DNA from: Candidatus Eisenbacteria bacterium
GTDB taxonomy: Bacteria; Eisenbacteria; RBG-16-71-46
Length of the DNA stretch: 46,021 bases
Reading direction: 5' to 3'
Assembly: GCA_013140805.1 (NCBI GenBank)
Contig: JABFRW010000086.1
Span: forward strand, 1-46,021
Below are positions 1 to 8,365 of the stretch, piece after piece; within the stretch, counting starts at the first letter, position 1; every line of letters begins with the position of its first letter. The position numbers and the translations under genes are program-made. A model generated the notes under the pieces. It did no database searches. It saw only the letters and a list, made by a program, of their open reading frames with translations, and had not been told where the DNA came from.

Positions 1-857
1 GGTTGAGTCTCCGCAGGCTTCGGCTCCGCGCGCGCCGGGCGCGGCGCGCCGGTCGGGCGCGACGCGGGTCCGACACCGGGGCCGCGTCGCTTGGGTCGCG
101 TGGGTCGCGCTGAGTCCTGCTTGAGTTCCGCGATCTCGTCTTCGTCGAGCGCCCGAACGTCCCCGCGCCTCAGCTCGCCCAGTCGCAAGGGTCCGTAGCC
201 GGCCCGGTGAAGTCCGGTCACGGTCAGACCGACCGCCTCGAACATGCGGCGCACCTGCCGGTAGCGACCTTCGTGCACGATGATCTCGACCAGCGGCCGA
301 TTCGGATCCTCGGCGCGCAGCCGCACGTCGGCCGACGCGCTGCGGATGCCGGGCTCGAATTCAACTCCACGCCGCAGTCGGTCGAGTTGGTTTGCCGTCG
401 GCATGCCCGGCACTCGCACGCGATACACCTTGCGAACGCCGTAGCGTGGATGCATGAGGTGATGCGCCAGCTCGCCGTCATTGGTCAGCAGCAGCAGTCC
501 ACTGGTGTCGGCGTCGAGTCGTCCAACCGGAAACAATCGCGCACCGGGCGGCAGGAATTCGCGGATGGTGGGCCGGCCCTCCGGATCGCTCATGGTGGTG
601 ATGATGCCGACCGGCTTGTGCAGCATGTAGTAGCGCAGTGTCACGCGGCCAGGAATCGGCTTGCCGCGGACCATGATGCGATCGTGCTCCGGGTCGACGC
701 GGGTGCCCAGCTCGCGAATCACCTCGCCGTTCACGCGCACGTCGCCTTGCGAGATCAGTTCGTCGCAGGCGCGCCGCGAGGCGATACCCCGGCTGGCCAG
801 CAGCTTATTGAGGCGCACGCCGGTCTGCGGTTCGCTCCGAGCGACGTCACGTGCCAC
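1..857 (-). CDS. RsuA/RluB-family rRNA pseudouridine synthase (3' end cut by window edge)
   Basis: Translating the minus strand from GTG 857 gives 285 codons open to the window edge, so the C-terminus is missing. The N-terminus is an S4 RNA-binding domain (about residues 14-75, RLNKLLASRGIASRRA). The catalytic core follows with the family signature GRLDADTSGLLLL (residues 112-124), in which D115 is the expected catalytic aspartate, and later the conserved EGRYRQVRRMF. Enzymes of this family convert a single uridine of 16S or 23S rRNA to pseudouridine. The visible tail is rich in Pro, Arg and Ala, as often seen in RluB. The start overlaps the 3' end of scpB by 11 bases, so the gene is translated last in the scpA-scpB run; scpB next to rluB is a common bacterial order. 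The alternative GTG 39 bases downstream (codon 14) also precedes the S4 domain. Whether it modifies small- or large-subunit RNA cannot be told here. Confidence 0.9.
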   Translation of the reverse strand, partial: MARDVARSEPQTGVRLNKLLASRGIASRRACDELISQGDVRVNGEVIRELGTRVDPEHDRIMVRGKPIPGRVTLRYYMLHKPVGIITTMSDPEGRPTIREFLPPGARLFPVGRLDADTSGLLLLTNDGELAHHLMHPRYGVRKVYRVRVPGMPTANQLDRLRRGVEFEPGIRSASADVRLRAEDPNRPLVEIIVHEGRYRQVRRMFEAVGLTVTGLHRAGYGPLRLGELRRGDVRALDEDEIAELKQDSARPTRPKRRGPGVGPASRPTGAPRPARAEPKPAETQ

Positions 858-1683
858 GGGTGCCTACCGTCTCGCTACGCGCGCGCTCTTCATCGGCGTC
901 GTCATCGTCATCTGTTTCCTCGTCCTCATCGGCTTCCTCATCTTCTTGGGCGTCCTCGTCTTCCTCGTCTTCGAACTCCTCCTCGTCCTCGTCGTCGCGT
1001 TCCACGTCGCCGTCAATTCGGAAGTGTTCGTCGGCCTCGTCGGAGGTCTCGTGTTCGGCCCCCGGCGAGCCCGTCACCGGACTACCGGCCGGCAGTCCGG
1101 ACGCGGCCTCGGCCATGACTTCGAGATCCGAGAGTTCCATCTGTTCGGGCTCGCGAGCGGCGACCAGCGCCTTCAGCTCTTCGGGGCGCGGCAATTCGGT
1201 CAGATCCTTGAGCCCGAAGTAGTCGAGGAACTCCGAAGTGGTGCCATAGAGCAGCGGGCGTCCCACCACCTTCGAGCGTCCGCGGATCGTCACGAGGTTG
1301 CGCTCGATGAGAGTCGCGAGCACGCCGGTCGCGTCAACGCCGCGAATGGCCTCGATCTCCGACTTCGTGACCGGCTGCTTGTACGCGATGATCGCCATGG
1401 TTTCGAGGGCGGCGCGGGACAGCCGCATTTTCTTCTTGCCGCGCAGCAGGCGGCTGACCCATTCCGCATGCTCCGGTGCGGTGACCAGCACCCAGCCACC
1501 CGCGATCTCGCGCAGTTGCACCCCCGCCTCGCGCTCGGCATAGGCAGCCTCGAGCCCGCCGAGGCCCTGCATCACTTCCTCGGGCGTGACGTCGAGTGAT
1601 TCGACCAGCAGCGCCAGTGGCAGCGGCTGATCGGATGAAAACAGCAGCGCCTCAAGCGCCGCCTGGAGATGTCTCGGAGGCAT
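847..1683 (-). CDS. scpB: Segregation and condensation protein ScpB with long acidic tail
   Basis: ScpB is the dimeric winged-helix (kite) subunit of the Smc-ScpAB condensin, which compacts and segregates the nucleoid. The 278-residue protein starts at ATG 1683 (MPPRHLQAALEALLF), overlapping the end of scpA by 32 bases. The two winged-helix domains span about residues 4-165, with the family motifs ETMAIIAYKQPVTKSEIEAIRG and GRPLLYGTTSEFLDYFGL. The core is of normal length. After residue 165 there is a variable linker, then residues 228-266 are almost all Asp and Glu (bases 886-1002), which is unusual for ScpB. An upstream in-frame start at 1731 lies inside scpA and is less likely. The family assignment is firm; the function of the acidic tail is unknown. 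Confidence 0.94.
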   Translation of the reverse strand: MPPRHLQAALEALLFSSDQPLPLALLVESLDVTPEEVMQGLGGLEAAYAEREAGVQLREIAGGWVLVTAPEHAEWVSRLLRGKKKMRLSRAALETMAIIAYKQPVTKSEIEAIRGVDATGVLATLIERNLVTIRGRSKVVGRPLLYGTTSEFLDYFGLKDLTELPRPEELKALVAAREPEQMELSDLEVMAEAASGLPAGSPVTGSPGAEHETSDEADEHFRIDGDVERDDEDEEEFEDEEDEDAQEDEEADEDEETDDDDDADEERARSETVGTRGT

Positions 1684-2545
1684 GGTCGGAACTCCCCTCG
1701 GGGGCGCGGGCGACGATCGCGATCTCGCCAAACGCCTCGCTCTGCACTGCGGCCACCTGACCGAGCTTGATCAGCTCGAGCAGGGCAATGAAGGTCACGA
1801 TGACCTCGGCGCGCCCGCGGCATCGCGCGATCAGCGTCGCGAACGACACGCCGTTCTGTTCGTGAGTGAGTCGGGTGATGAATGCCATCTTGTCATCGAG
1901 GTCGTAGACCTCGCCCTGCACCTCGTACACGACACGCTCGGGCATCCGCGACAACACGCGGTTGAGCGCATCGAGGAGGTCGAACAGCGTCGCGGGCGCG
2001 AGCGGTCGCGGACCGGCTTCCTCTTCGCCCGGCACCATTCCGCGCTCGAACAGCTTGCGGCGGTCGTCCTCGCGCACCTTCAACGTGCCGGCCGCCTCTT
2101 TGAACTGCCGGTACTCGATGAGGCGCTGAACCAGTTGTTCGCGAGGATCGCCCTCGTCCTCCTCCTCGCCCACCGCCGGCTGCGGCAGCAGCATCTTCGC
2201 TTTGATGCGCATGAGCGTGGCGGCCATCACCAGGAACTCGCCCGCCACGTCGAGATCGAAGGAGCGCATCAGATCGAGGTAGGCCAGATACTGCCGCGTG
2301 ATGTGCGCGATCGGAATGTCGTAGATGTCGATCTCGTCGCGCTTGATGAGATGCAGCAGCAGGTCGAGCGGACCCTCGAAGCGCTCGAGTCGCACCATCA
2401 CCGGCGGGCGACCCGGGCGGCGCGGCAGAACGGTCATCTCGAGATTCGAAGCCGGATCGGCCGGCGCATCCGGTGCCGGCGCGGCGGGTTCGACGTCGGC
2501 GGTCGGCGCGGTCGTGATTTCGGGCTCGGAGTCGCGATCGATCAT
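1652..2545 (-). CDS. scpA: Segregation and condensation protein ScpA
   Basis: ScpA is the kleisin subunit that bridges the Smc heads and binds the ScpB dimer. The protein has 297 residues from ATG 2545, whose ATG overlaps the trpS stop (ATGA), implying translational coupling. A 45-residue Pro/Ala-rich leader precedes the family start signature VRLERFEGPLDLLLHLIKRDEIDIYDIPIAHITRQYLAYL. The helical N-terminal head-binding part is followed by MRIKAKMLLPQP and a variable linker. The C-terminal winged helix ends with the conserved VIVTFIALLELIKLGQVAAVQ. The leader is longer than in most homologues, so translation could in principle begin later, but the ATGA overlap favours this start. Confidence 0.94.
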   Translation of the reverse strand: MIDRDSEPEITTAPTADVEPAAPAPDAPADPASNLEMTVLPRRPGRPPVMVRLERFEGPLDLLLHLIKRDEIDIYDIPIAHITRQYLAYLDLMRSFDLDVAGEFLVMAATLMRIKAKMLLPQPAVGEEEDEGDPREQLVQRLIEYRQFKEAAGTLKVREDDRRKLFERGMVPGEEEAGPRPLAPATLFDLLDALNRVLSRMPERVVYEVQGEVYDLDDKMAFITRLTHEQNGVSFATLIARCRGRAEVIVTFIALLELIKLGQVAAVQSEAFGEIAIVARAPEGSSDHASETSPGGA

Positions 2546-3600
2546 GCCCACGTCCCCGCTCGGGCGCTCAGGCCCATCGCCGCGCGCGCCGCCTCGAGCG
2601 TCACGGTCGCGATCTCTCGCGCGCGCTGATTTCCGTCGCGAATGACATCGTGGACCGCGTCCAGATCGCGAGCCCAGCGCTCGCGGCGCTCGCGGATCGG
2701 CGCCAGTGCGTCGGTCAGGATCTGCGCGAGCTCGCGCTTGTCGGGCACGCACGCCAGCTCGCCTTTTCGGCAGCGCTCGGCGACTGACGCGGCGCCTGCA
2801 GAATTGAACTTGCGGTGGTACTCGTACACCACGCAGCCCGGATGCCCGTCCGCAGGATCCGGCTCCGGGCGTCCGGGATCGTTCGCGCGCAGCTTCTTCG
2901 GGTCGGTGTAGGCACTCTTGACCCTGGCCACGATTGCTTCCGGCTCCTCGGCGAGCAGGATCGTGTTACCGACCGACTTGCTCATGCGATTGCCGTCGAG
3001 GCCGCGCAGGCGAGCGAAATCGGTCAGCAGCACGTCGGGCTCGACGAACACCGGAGCGCGGTCCTGGCAGTAGGTGAAATTGAAGCGTCGCGCCAGCTCG
3101 CGCGTCAGCTCGACGTGCGGCACCTGGTCCTCGCCGACCGGCACGTGGGTCGCGCGGTAGAGAAGGATGTCGGCGGCCTGCAGCACCGAGTAGCCGAGGT
3201 GCCCGTAGGAGATCGTCGCTTCTTCGAGTCCCAGGTCACGCACCTGTTCCTTGAGCGTCGGAATGCGTTCGAGTCGCGCCTTGCTGACCAGCATCGAGAG
3301 CAGCAGGTGCAGCTCCGCGTGCTCCTTCACCGCCGACTGCACGAACATCACGCTGCGCGCCGGATCGAGCCCGGCGGCGAGCCAGTCGAGCACCATGTCG
3401 AGGATGTGATCCTGGAGCTGCGAGGTGTCCTCGAACCCGGTGGTGAGCATGTGCCAGTCCGCGACCATCAGGTAGTTGGTCCAGCCTGCGTCCTGCAGCC
3501 GCACCCAGTTCTCGAGCGCCCCGACGTAGTTGCCGAGATGCAGCCGGCCGGTCGGGCGCATGCCCGACAGGATGCGCCCGGTTCCAGGCGTCGAAGTCAC
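2542..3600 (-). CDS. trpS: Tryptophan--tRNA ligase
   Basis: Class I aminoacyl-tRNA synthetase that charges tRNA-Trp using ATP and tryptophan. The 352-residue length is typical for bacterial TrpS. The HIGH-type motif is HLGN at residues 21-24 within GMRPTGRLHLGNYVGAL, and the KMSKS motif is RMSKS at 205-209. GEDQVPHVELTRELARRFN is also family-typical. I start at GTG 3600 because it overlaps the stop of the upstream protease gene (GTGA) and gives the usual distance to the HIGH motif. The frame stays open far upstream, but that stretch is antisense-like shadow over the protease gene and has no TrpS similarity. It is the third gene in the minus-strand run ending in rluB. Confidence 0.96.
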   Translation of the reverse strand: MTSTPGTGRILSGMRPTGRLHLGNYVGALENWVRLQDAGWTNYLMVADWHMLTTGFEDTSQLQDHILDMVLDWLAAGLDPARSVMFVQSAVKEHAELHLLLSMLVSKARLERIPTLKEQVRDLGLEEATISYGHLGYSVLQAADILLYRATHVPVGEDQVPHVELTRELARRFNFTYCQDRAPVFVEPDVLLTDFARLRGLDGNRMSKSVGNTILLAEEPEAIVARVKSAYTDPKKLRANDPGRPEPDPADGHPGCVVYEYHRKFNSAGAASVAERCRKGELACVPDKRELAQILTDALAPIRERRERWARDLDAVHDVIRDGNQRAREIATVTLEAARAAMGLSARAGTWA

Positions 3601-4253
3601 GACAGCACCTCGCCAGGCGACAGTCCGACTGCCGTGAGGTAAAGCGAGACCACGGCCTCGAGCGGCCCCATGAACACCACGCGAGAAATCGCCGGCACGG
3701 CGAGCAGCACCGCCACGACCGCGAGTCCCGCGAGCCGGAAGCGCTGAATGGCCCGCACGTGTCGAAACGGCAGGAATCGCATCAGGAGCCACGAGCCGTC
3801 GAGCGGCGGGATCGGCAGCAGGTTGAAGAGCCCGAGAGCACAGTTGGCGATCACACCGATCAAGCCCATGACCCGCAACGGTGCGAACAGGCCCTGCTCG
3901 GGAGCGACGCGCGCGAGCAGCGCGAACGCGAGCGCCAGCAGCGCATTTGAGAGCGGACCCGCCATCGCCACCTTGACCATGTCGTTGCGCGGCTGTCGCA
4001 GCCGCGAAGCTTCGATCGGGACCGGTTTCGCCCACGCGAACAGAAACGGCGACTTGAGCAGCAGCAGAACGCCCGGCAGCAGCAGCGAGCCGATCGGATC
4101 GATGTGACGCAGCGGGTTGAGCGTCAGCCGCCCGCTGTCGCGCGCGGTCGGATCCCCACACCACAGCGCGGCCACGCCGTGAGCGCACTCGTGGACGACC
4201 ACGCTCAGGACCAGGACGGGAACCGCGAGCAGCACATCGGGATCGAAGGGCAC
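3597..4253 (-). CDS. M50-family (site-2-protease-like) membrane metalloprotease
   Basis: Polytopic integral membrane protein of 218 residues, related to the short bacterial M50 peptidases (YwhC/Rip3-like without CBS or PDZ domains). The zinc motif HECAH lies at residues 21-25 inside the first transmembrane helix. The second catalytic motif NLLPIPPLDG (residues 144-153, Asp152) carries the third zinc ligand. Several hydrophobic segments follow. Such enzymes cleave membrane proteins within the bilayer; the substrate here is unknown. It starts at GTG 4253 with GGAG about nine bases upstream, and its stop overlaps the trpS start by four bases. Placement next to trpS and scpAB is common across several phyla. 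Confidence 0.9.
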   Translation of the reverse strand: MPFDPDVLLAVPVLVLSVVVHECAHGVAALWCGDPTARDSGRLTLNPLRHIDPIGSLLLPGVLLLLKSPFLFAWAKPVPIEASRLRQPRNDMVKVAMAGPLSNALLALAFALLARVAPEQGLFAPLRVMGLIGVIANCALGLFNLLPIPPLDGSWLLMRFLPFRHVRAIQRFRLAGLAVVAVLLAVPAISRVVFMGPLEAVVSLYLTAVGLSPGEVLS

Positions 4254-4374
4254 GGGACAGCTCCGGGGCCGGAAGATGCGGGGAGCGCGCAGCCTATCGG
4301 CCCGCTGGTGGCGCGGTCAAGAACGTGTTGCTCGATTCCGAGCGCTCGGCGTGCGGCTGCGCGGCATCGCCCAC

Positions 4375-6144
4375 TCAGCGCGAGTCGGCCTGCGGCCTCA
4401 CCTTGACCACCATGAGCGTCAGATCGTCGTTCTGGCCGCGCTCGCCGCACCAGTCGAGGACGGCTCGCACGATCCCGTCGAGGATCTCCTGCGCGCCGCG
4501 TTCGCGCAGCGCCGCGATGGTGTGCTCGAGGCGCGTGGTGCCGAACTGCTCGCCCATCGGCCCCTCGGCCTCGGTGACGCCGTCGGTGTAGAGCACCAGC
4601 ACGTCGCCGTCTCGAAGCGGGAACGGCCGGTCCTCGTACTCCGCTTCGCGCAGCACCCCGAGCGCCACGCCACCGTCGGTCAGGAGCTCCACTTCGCCGT
4701 TTTGCCGCAGCAGAATTGGCGGGTTGTGGCCGGCGTTCGAATAGATCAGGACGCGGTTCTTCAGATCGAGCACCGAGTAGAACGCGGTCACGAACTTGTC
4801 GCGATCGGTGCTCTCGTGGAGCAGCGAGTTCACCTTGCGCATCACCGCGCGGATCGCGAAGTCGTTGCGGATCTCGGCGAGCAGGCTCATGCGAAAGCCG
4901 GCCATCAGGATCGCGGCCGGAATGCCCTTGCCGGACACGTCGGCGATCGCGAGTCCGAGGCGGCCATCGCTCACGCGAATGAAGTCGTAGTAGTCGCCGC
5001 CGACCTGCGTGTGCGTGAGTGCGGTGCCGGCGAACTCGAAGCCGGTGACCTGCGGTGCGCGCTTGGGCAGGAAGGACTCCTGGATCTCACGCGCGATCGC
5101 CAGCTCGCGCTCGAGGCGCCGCTGATCGACCAGCTCGCGCGTCAGCTGGGCGCGTTCGATGGCGACCGCGGCCTGCGCCGCAAAGGAAGTGAGCAGCTCG
5201 AGATGCCCCTCGTGATACGCGTCTTCGCTGTCGCTCTCGAGATTGAAAACGCCGATCGTCTTTCCGCGCAGCACCAGCGGCGCCGCGATCTCGCTGCGTG
5301 TCGAGGGACGCTCGGCGACGTAGCGCGAGTCGGCGCGCACGTCCGGAACGATCACGGCCTCACCCGTCTTGGCGACCCAGCCCACCAGTCCGACGCCGAC
5401 CCGCAGGTTGAACACCTCCGCCGCGCCAGTGCCGAAGCCCACTCCGCTCACGCGCTCGATCGCGAGCGTCTTGCGGTTGACCAGATAGACGGCGGCCGCG
5501 TCGTACTGCACGACCTCGCGCAACGACTCGAAGATCGCCGCGATCACCGCGTCGAGATCCAGAGGCCCGGACAGGGTCTTGGTGATCTCGAGCAACACTT
5601 CCTTCTCGTGCACGCGGCGTTCGATCTCTTCGGTGAGCAGCGCGTGATCGAGTGCGATCGCGATCGCTTCGGAGGCGACCCCGAGTCGTTCGACGTCCAC
5701 GTCTGTGAAACCTTCGGCGGCAGCGGCGCCCTGGCGATCGAGACACTCGATCACGGCGAATGCGGCGCCGCGCCGAAACAGCGGCACCAGCAGCGCGGAG
5801 CGAAAGTCGGCGTGTCGGGTGGCGTCCGAAGGCCGCGGATCCGAAGGCGCGAGCCGCATCACCTTGGGGTCCGCAAGCACCCGGCCGGCCAGACTCTCGC
5901 CCCGCAGCAGCCGCAGCTCGGCCACCGCCGCCCCATCTTCCCCACGCAGTTGCGTCACCAGCCGCCGCCCCCCGCGGCGCGCGAGCCACACCCGCGCGAG
6001 CCGACAATCCACGAGGCGCCGGCAGTGGCGAGCGGCGGTGTCGAGCAGCGAATCCAGTCGGGACGGGCCGGCCGCGGAGGTGACGCCCGCGCTCACGGTG
6101 TCCGCGATCGCGGCCAGAGTGCTCTCGGTAGGGTGGTCGGACAC
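4375..6144 (-). CDS. GAF-GAF-PP2C (SpoIIE/RsbU-type) serine phosphatase
   Basis: The protein has 589 residues from GTG 6144. Two GAF-type sensor domains occupy roughly residues 20-180 and 190-345, the second with DYDAAAV-like and FNLRVGVGLVGWVAKTGE motifs. A helical linker (RRLERELAIAREIQESFLP) leads into a C-terminal PP2C phosphatase of the SpoIIE/RsbU type. Its metal-binding motifs are visible: VGGDYYDF, IADVSGKGIPAAILMAG, YSNAGHNPPI and LYTDGVTEA, then GQNDDLTLMVV. Such proteins usually dephosphorylate an anti-sigma-factor antagonist in a partner-switching stress pathway, but no antagonist or kinase gene is nearby. The frame is open 41 codons further upstream without a good start. It heads the minus-strand run, and 125 bases separate it from the divergent PilB gene, a likely two-way promoter region. 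Confidence 0.88.
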   Translation of the reverse strand: MSDHPTESTLAAIADTVSAGVTSAAGPSRLDSLLDTAARHCRRLVDCRLARVWLARRGGRRLVTQLRGEDGAAVAELRLLRGESLAGRVLADPKVMRLAPSDPRPSDATRHADFRSALLVPLFRRGAAFAVIECLDRQGAAAAEGFTDVDVERLGVASEAIAIALDHALLTEEIERRVHEKEVLLEITKTLSGPLDLDAVIAAIFESLREVVQYDAAAVYLVNRKTLAIERVSGVGFGTGAAEVFNLRVGVGLVGWVAKTGEAVIVPDVRADSRYVAERPSTRSEIAAPLVLRGKTIGVFNLESDSEDAYHEGHLELLTSFAAQAAVAIERAQLTRELVDQRRLERELAIAREIQESFLPKRAPQVTGFEFAGTALTHTQVGGDYYDFIRVSDGRLGLAIADVSGKGIPAAILMAGFRMSLLAEIRNDFAIRAVMRKVNSLLHESTDRDKFVTAFYSVLDLKNRVLIYSNAGHNPPILLRQNGEVELLTDGGVALGVLREAEYEDRPFPLRDGDVLVLYTDGVTEAEGPMGEQFGTTRLEHTIAALRERGAQEILDGIVRAVLDWCGERGQNDDLTLMVVKVRPQADSR

Positions 6145-6269
6145 GCGGCGAACGCTAACAAAGCACCTCGCGAGCGGCAACAGAAGGCGTGTTCGAGCGG
6201 TGAATTTCGACCTCCGATCGGCCGATAACTCCCGGGTCAACCCCTTCAGTACCCACCTCGGAGTCACGG

Positions 6270-8246
6270 ATGGCGCGCGATCACAAGCGACTGGGCGACC
6301 TCCTCATCGACGAGAACATCCTGACTCCCGAGAATCTCGCGGACGCCATCACCGAACAGCGGCGGAGCGGGGAACTTCTGGGATCGACGCTCGTGCGCAT
6401 GGGGCTCGTCACCGAGCACCAGCTCATGAAGGTGCTGCAGCTGCAGCTCGGGCTCCCGCTCGTCGACCTCGCCGAGGTGGTCGCGGACGAGCAGGCGCTG
6501 TCGCTCATCAAGGAAGACCTGGCCCGCAAGTACAGCGCGCTCCCGCTCGAGCTGGAAGGGCGCAAGACGCTGGTCGTTGCGATGGGGGATCCGCTCAACG
6601 TCGCGGCGCTGGAGGACCTGCGCTTCCACTCCGGCATGTTCATCAAGCCGGTGCTGGCGTTGCCGAGCGCGATCCAGGAAGCAATCGCGCGCTACTACCA
6701 CATCGACACTTCCATGAACGAGGTGATCAGCAACATCATCTCGACCGAGGAAGAGCTGGTGATCTCGGCGATCACCGAGGAAGATCCGCAGGCGCAGGCG
6801 ATCGACGAGCTGATGAAGGAGGCCGAGGGCAAGCCGATCGTGCGACTCACGAACTGGCTGCTGCATCGCGCGGTCGAGGATCGCGCGAGCGACATCCACA
6901 TCGAGCCGCAGGAGAAGGAAATCATCGTGCGCCTGCGCGTCGACGGTCTGCTGCAGGCGGTGCAGCGGCTGCCCAAGTGGACGCAGAGCGCGATCGTGTC
7001 GCGCATCAAGGTGCTCTCGAACCTCGACATCGCGGAGAAGCGACAGCCTCAGGATGGCCGCCTGATGGCCGACGTGCGTGGACGGCGCGTGGACATGCGC
7101 GTCTCGACGCTGCCGACCACGCACGGCGAAAAGGTCGTGATCCGCGTGGTCGACCAGTTGCGCGCCAACGTCAGCCTCGACGAAGTCGGCCTGCTGCCCG
7201 ACGATCTCGCGCACATCCGGCGCTTCCTGGATCGCCCGCAGGGCATCATTCTGGTGACCGGTCCGACCGGATCCGGCAAGAGCACGCTGCTCTATGCGGC
7301 GCTGCGACACCTCCAGCACGAGACGCGCAACATCGTGACGGTCGAGGATCCGGTCGAGTATCAGATCGGCGGCATCAGTCAGGTACAGGTCGACGAGAAG
7401 GCAAAGAAGACCTTCCCCGCTGCGCTGCGTGCGATCCTGCGACAGGACCCGGACGTCATCATGATCGGCGAGATCCGCGATCGTGAGACCGCCCAGATCG
7501 CGTTCCGCGCCTCGGTCACCGGCCATTTGGTGCTCAGTACCGTGCATACCAACGACGCCGCGGGCGCCGTCACCCGCCTCGTCGACCTGGGACTCGAGCC
7601 GTTCATGGTCGCCTCTTCGCTGCTCGGTGTGGTGAGCATGCGGCTGGTGCGCACGCTGTGCCCGCGCTGCAAGGAGACCTACGAGGTCAACGCCTCCAAT
7701 CTCAATCGCCTCGGTGTCCGCGACCTGGTCGACGGCACCGTCGAGTTGAGCCGCGGCCGCGGGTGCCCGAACTGTCGCGAGACCGGGTACATCGGCCGCA
7801 CCGGCGTGTTCGAGGTGCTCGAGATCAGCGATCACGTGCGTGGCCTGGTGCTGCAGAACTCGCCCGACTCGGCGATTCGCCAGGCGGCGGTCGAATCCGG
7901 AATGCGCGGCATGGGTGAGGACGGCCTGAAGAAAGTCATGATGGGGCGCACCACGCTGGAAGAGGTCACGCGCGTGGTGTATCTGGCGGAGAACGAAGCC
8001 AAGACCTGCGTGGCGTGTGATGCCGTGGTGGCGCGCACCCACGAGTTCTGCACGCAGTGCGGTGCGTTCGTCGGTGACCACTGCACCAAGTGTCACCGCC
8101 GCATCGACACCAAGTGGACGTTCTGCCCCCATTGCGGAAACGACAGCGGACGCGCGCGCGAGGACGACGCCGAGGGCTCGAAGCCCGACATCTCGCACGG
8201 ACGCCGGCCGCGCCGGGGTCGAGCGGAGCTGCGCAAGGCCGGTTGA
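6270..8246 (+). CDS. pilB: PilB/GspE-type assembly ATPase with C-terminal double zinc ribbon
   Basis: Hexameric secretion ATPase that powers type IV pilus or type II secretion pseudopilus assembly at the inner membrane. It has an N-terminal T2SSE_N-like domain (about residues 1-150) and an N2 domain with ASDIHIEPQEKEIIVRLRVDG. The Walker A motif GPTGSGKST is at 331-339. Asp-box and His-box motifs follow (MIGEIRDRETAQIA, TGHLVLSTVHTNDAAGA), as does the tetracysteine CPRC...CPNC. The unusual part is the tail: four CxxC pairs at about residues 580-622 form two zinc ribbons, and a basic end brings the length to 658, against about 570 for typical PilB. ATG 6270 is preceded by GGAG at good spacing. 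No pilin, PilC or PilT gene is adjacent, so pilus versus type II use is undecided. Confidence 0.9.
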   Translation: MARDHKRLGDLLIDENILTPENLADAITEQRRSGELLGSTLVRMGLVTEHQLMKVLQLQLGLPLVDLAEVVADEQALSLIKEDLARKYSALPLELEGRKTLVVAMGDPLNVAALEDLRFHSGMFIKPVLALPSAIQEAIARYYHIDTSMNEVISNIISTEEELVISAITEEDPQAQAIDELMKEAEGKPIVRLTNWLLHRAVEDRASDIHIEPQEKEIIVRLRVDGLLQAVQRLPKWTQSAIVSRIKVLSNLDIAEKRQPQDGRLMADVRGRRVDMRVSTLPTTHGEKVVIRVVDQLRANVSLDEVGLLPDDLAHIRRFLDRPQGIILVTGPTGSGKSTLLYAALRHLQHETRNIVTVEDPVEYQIGGISQVQVDEKAKKTFPAALRAILRQDPDVIMIGEIRDRETAQIAFRASVTGHLVLSTVHTNDAAGAVTRLVDLGLEPFMVASSLLGVVSMRLVRTLCPRCKETYEVNASNLNRLGVRDLVDGTVELSRGRGCPNCRETGYIGRTGVFEVLEISDHVRGLVLQNSPDSAIRQAAVESGMRGMGEDGLKKVMMGRTTLEEVTRVVYLAENEAKTCVACDAVVARTHEFCTQCGAFVGDHCTKCHRRIDTKWTFCPHCGNDSGRAREDDAEGSKPDISHGRRPRRGRAELRKAG

Positions 8247-8365
8247 GCGAGACACGCGAGCGTGCTTGAGAGCCGCGCGCCCGCCGCCTAGACTGCCGCC
8301 GCTCGCCCGCTCCTCGCTGCTTCCCGATCCGCGCCCGCTCCTGCTCGCGTCCTGGAGACTCGCTC

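Noticed and set aside
4276-6228. 650-codon plus-strand frame opposite the GAF-PP2C gene
   Set aside because: It mirrors the real gene in codon-shadow fashion, has His/Arg/Glu-rich composition and no domain.
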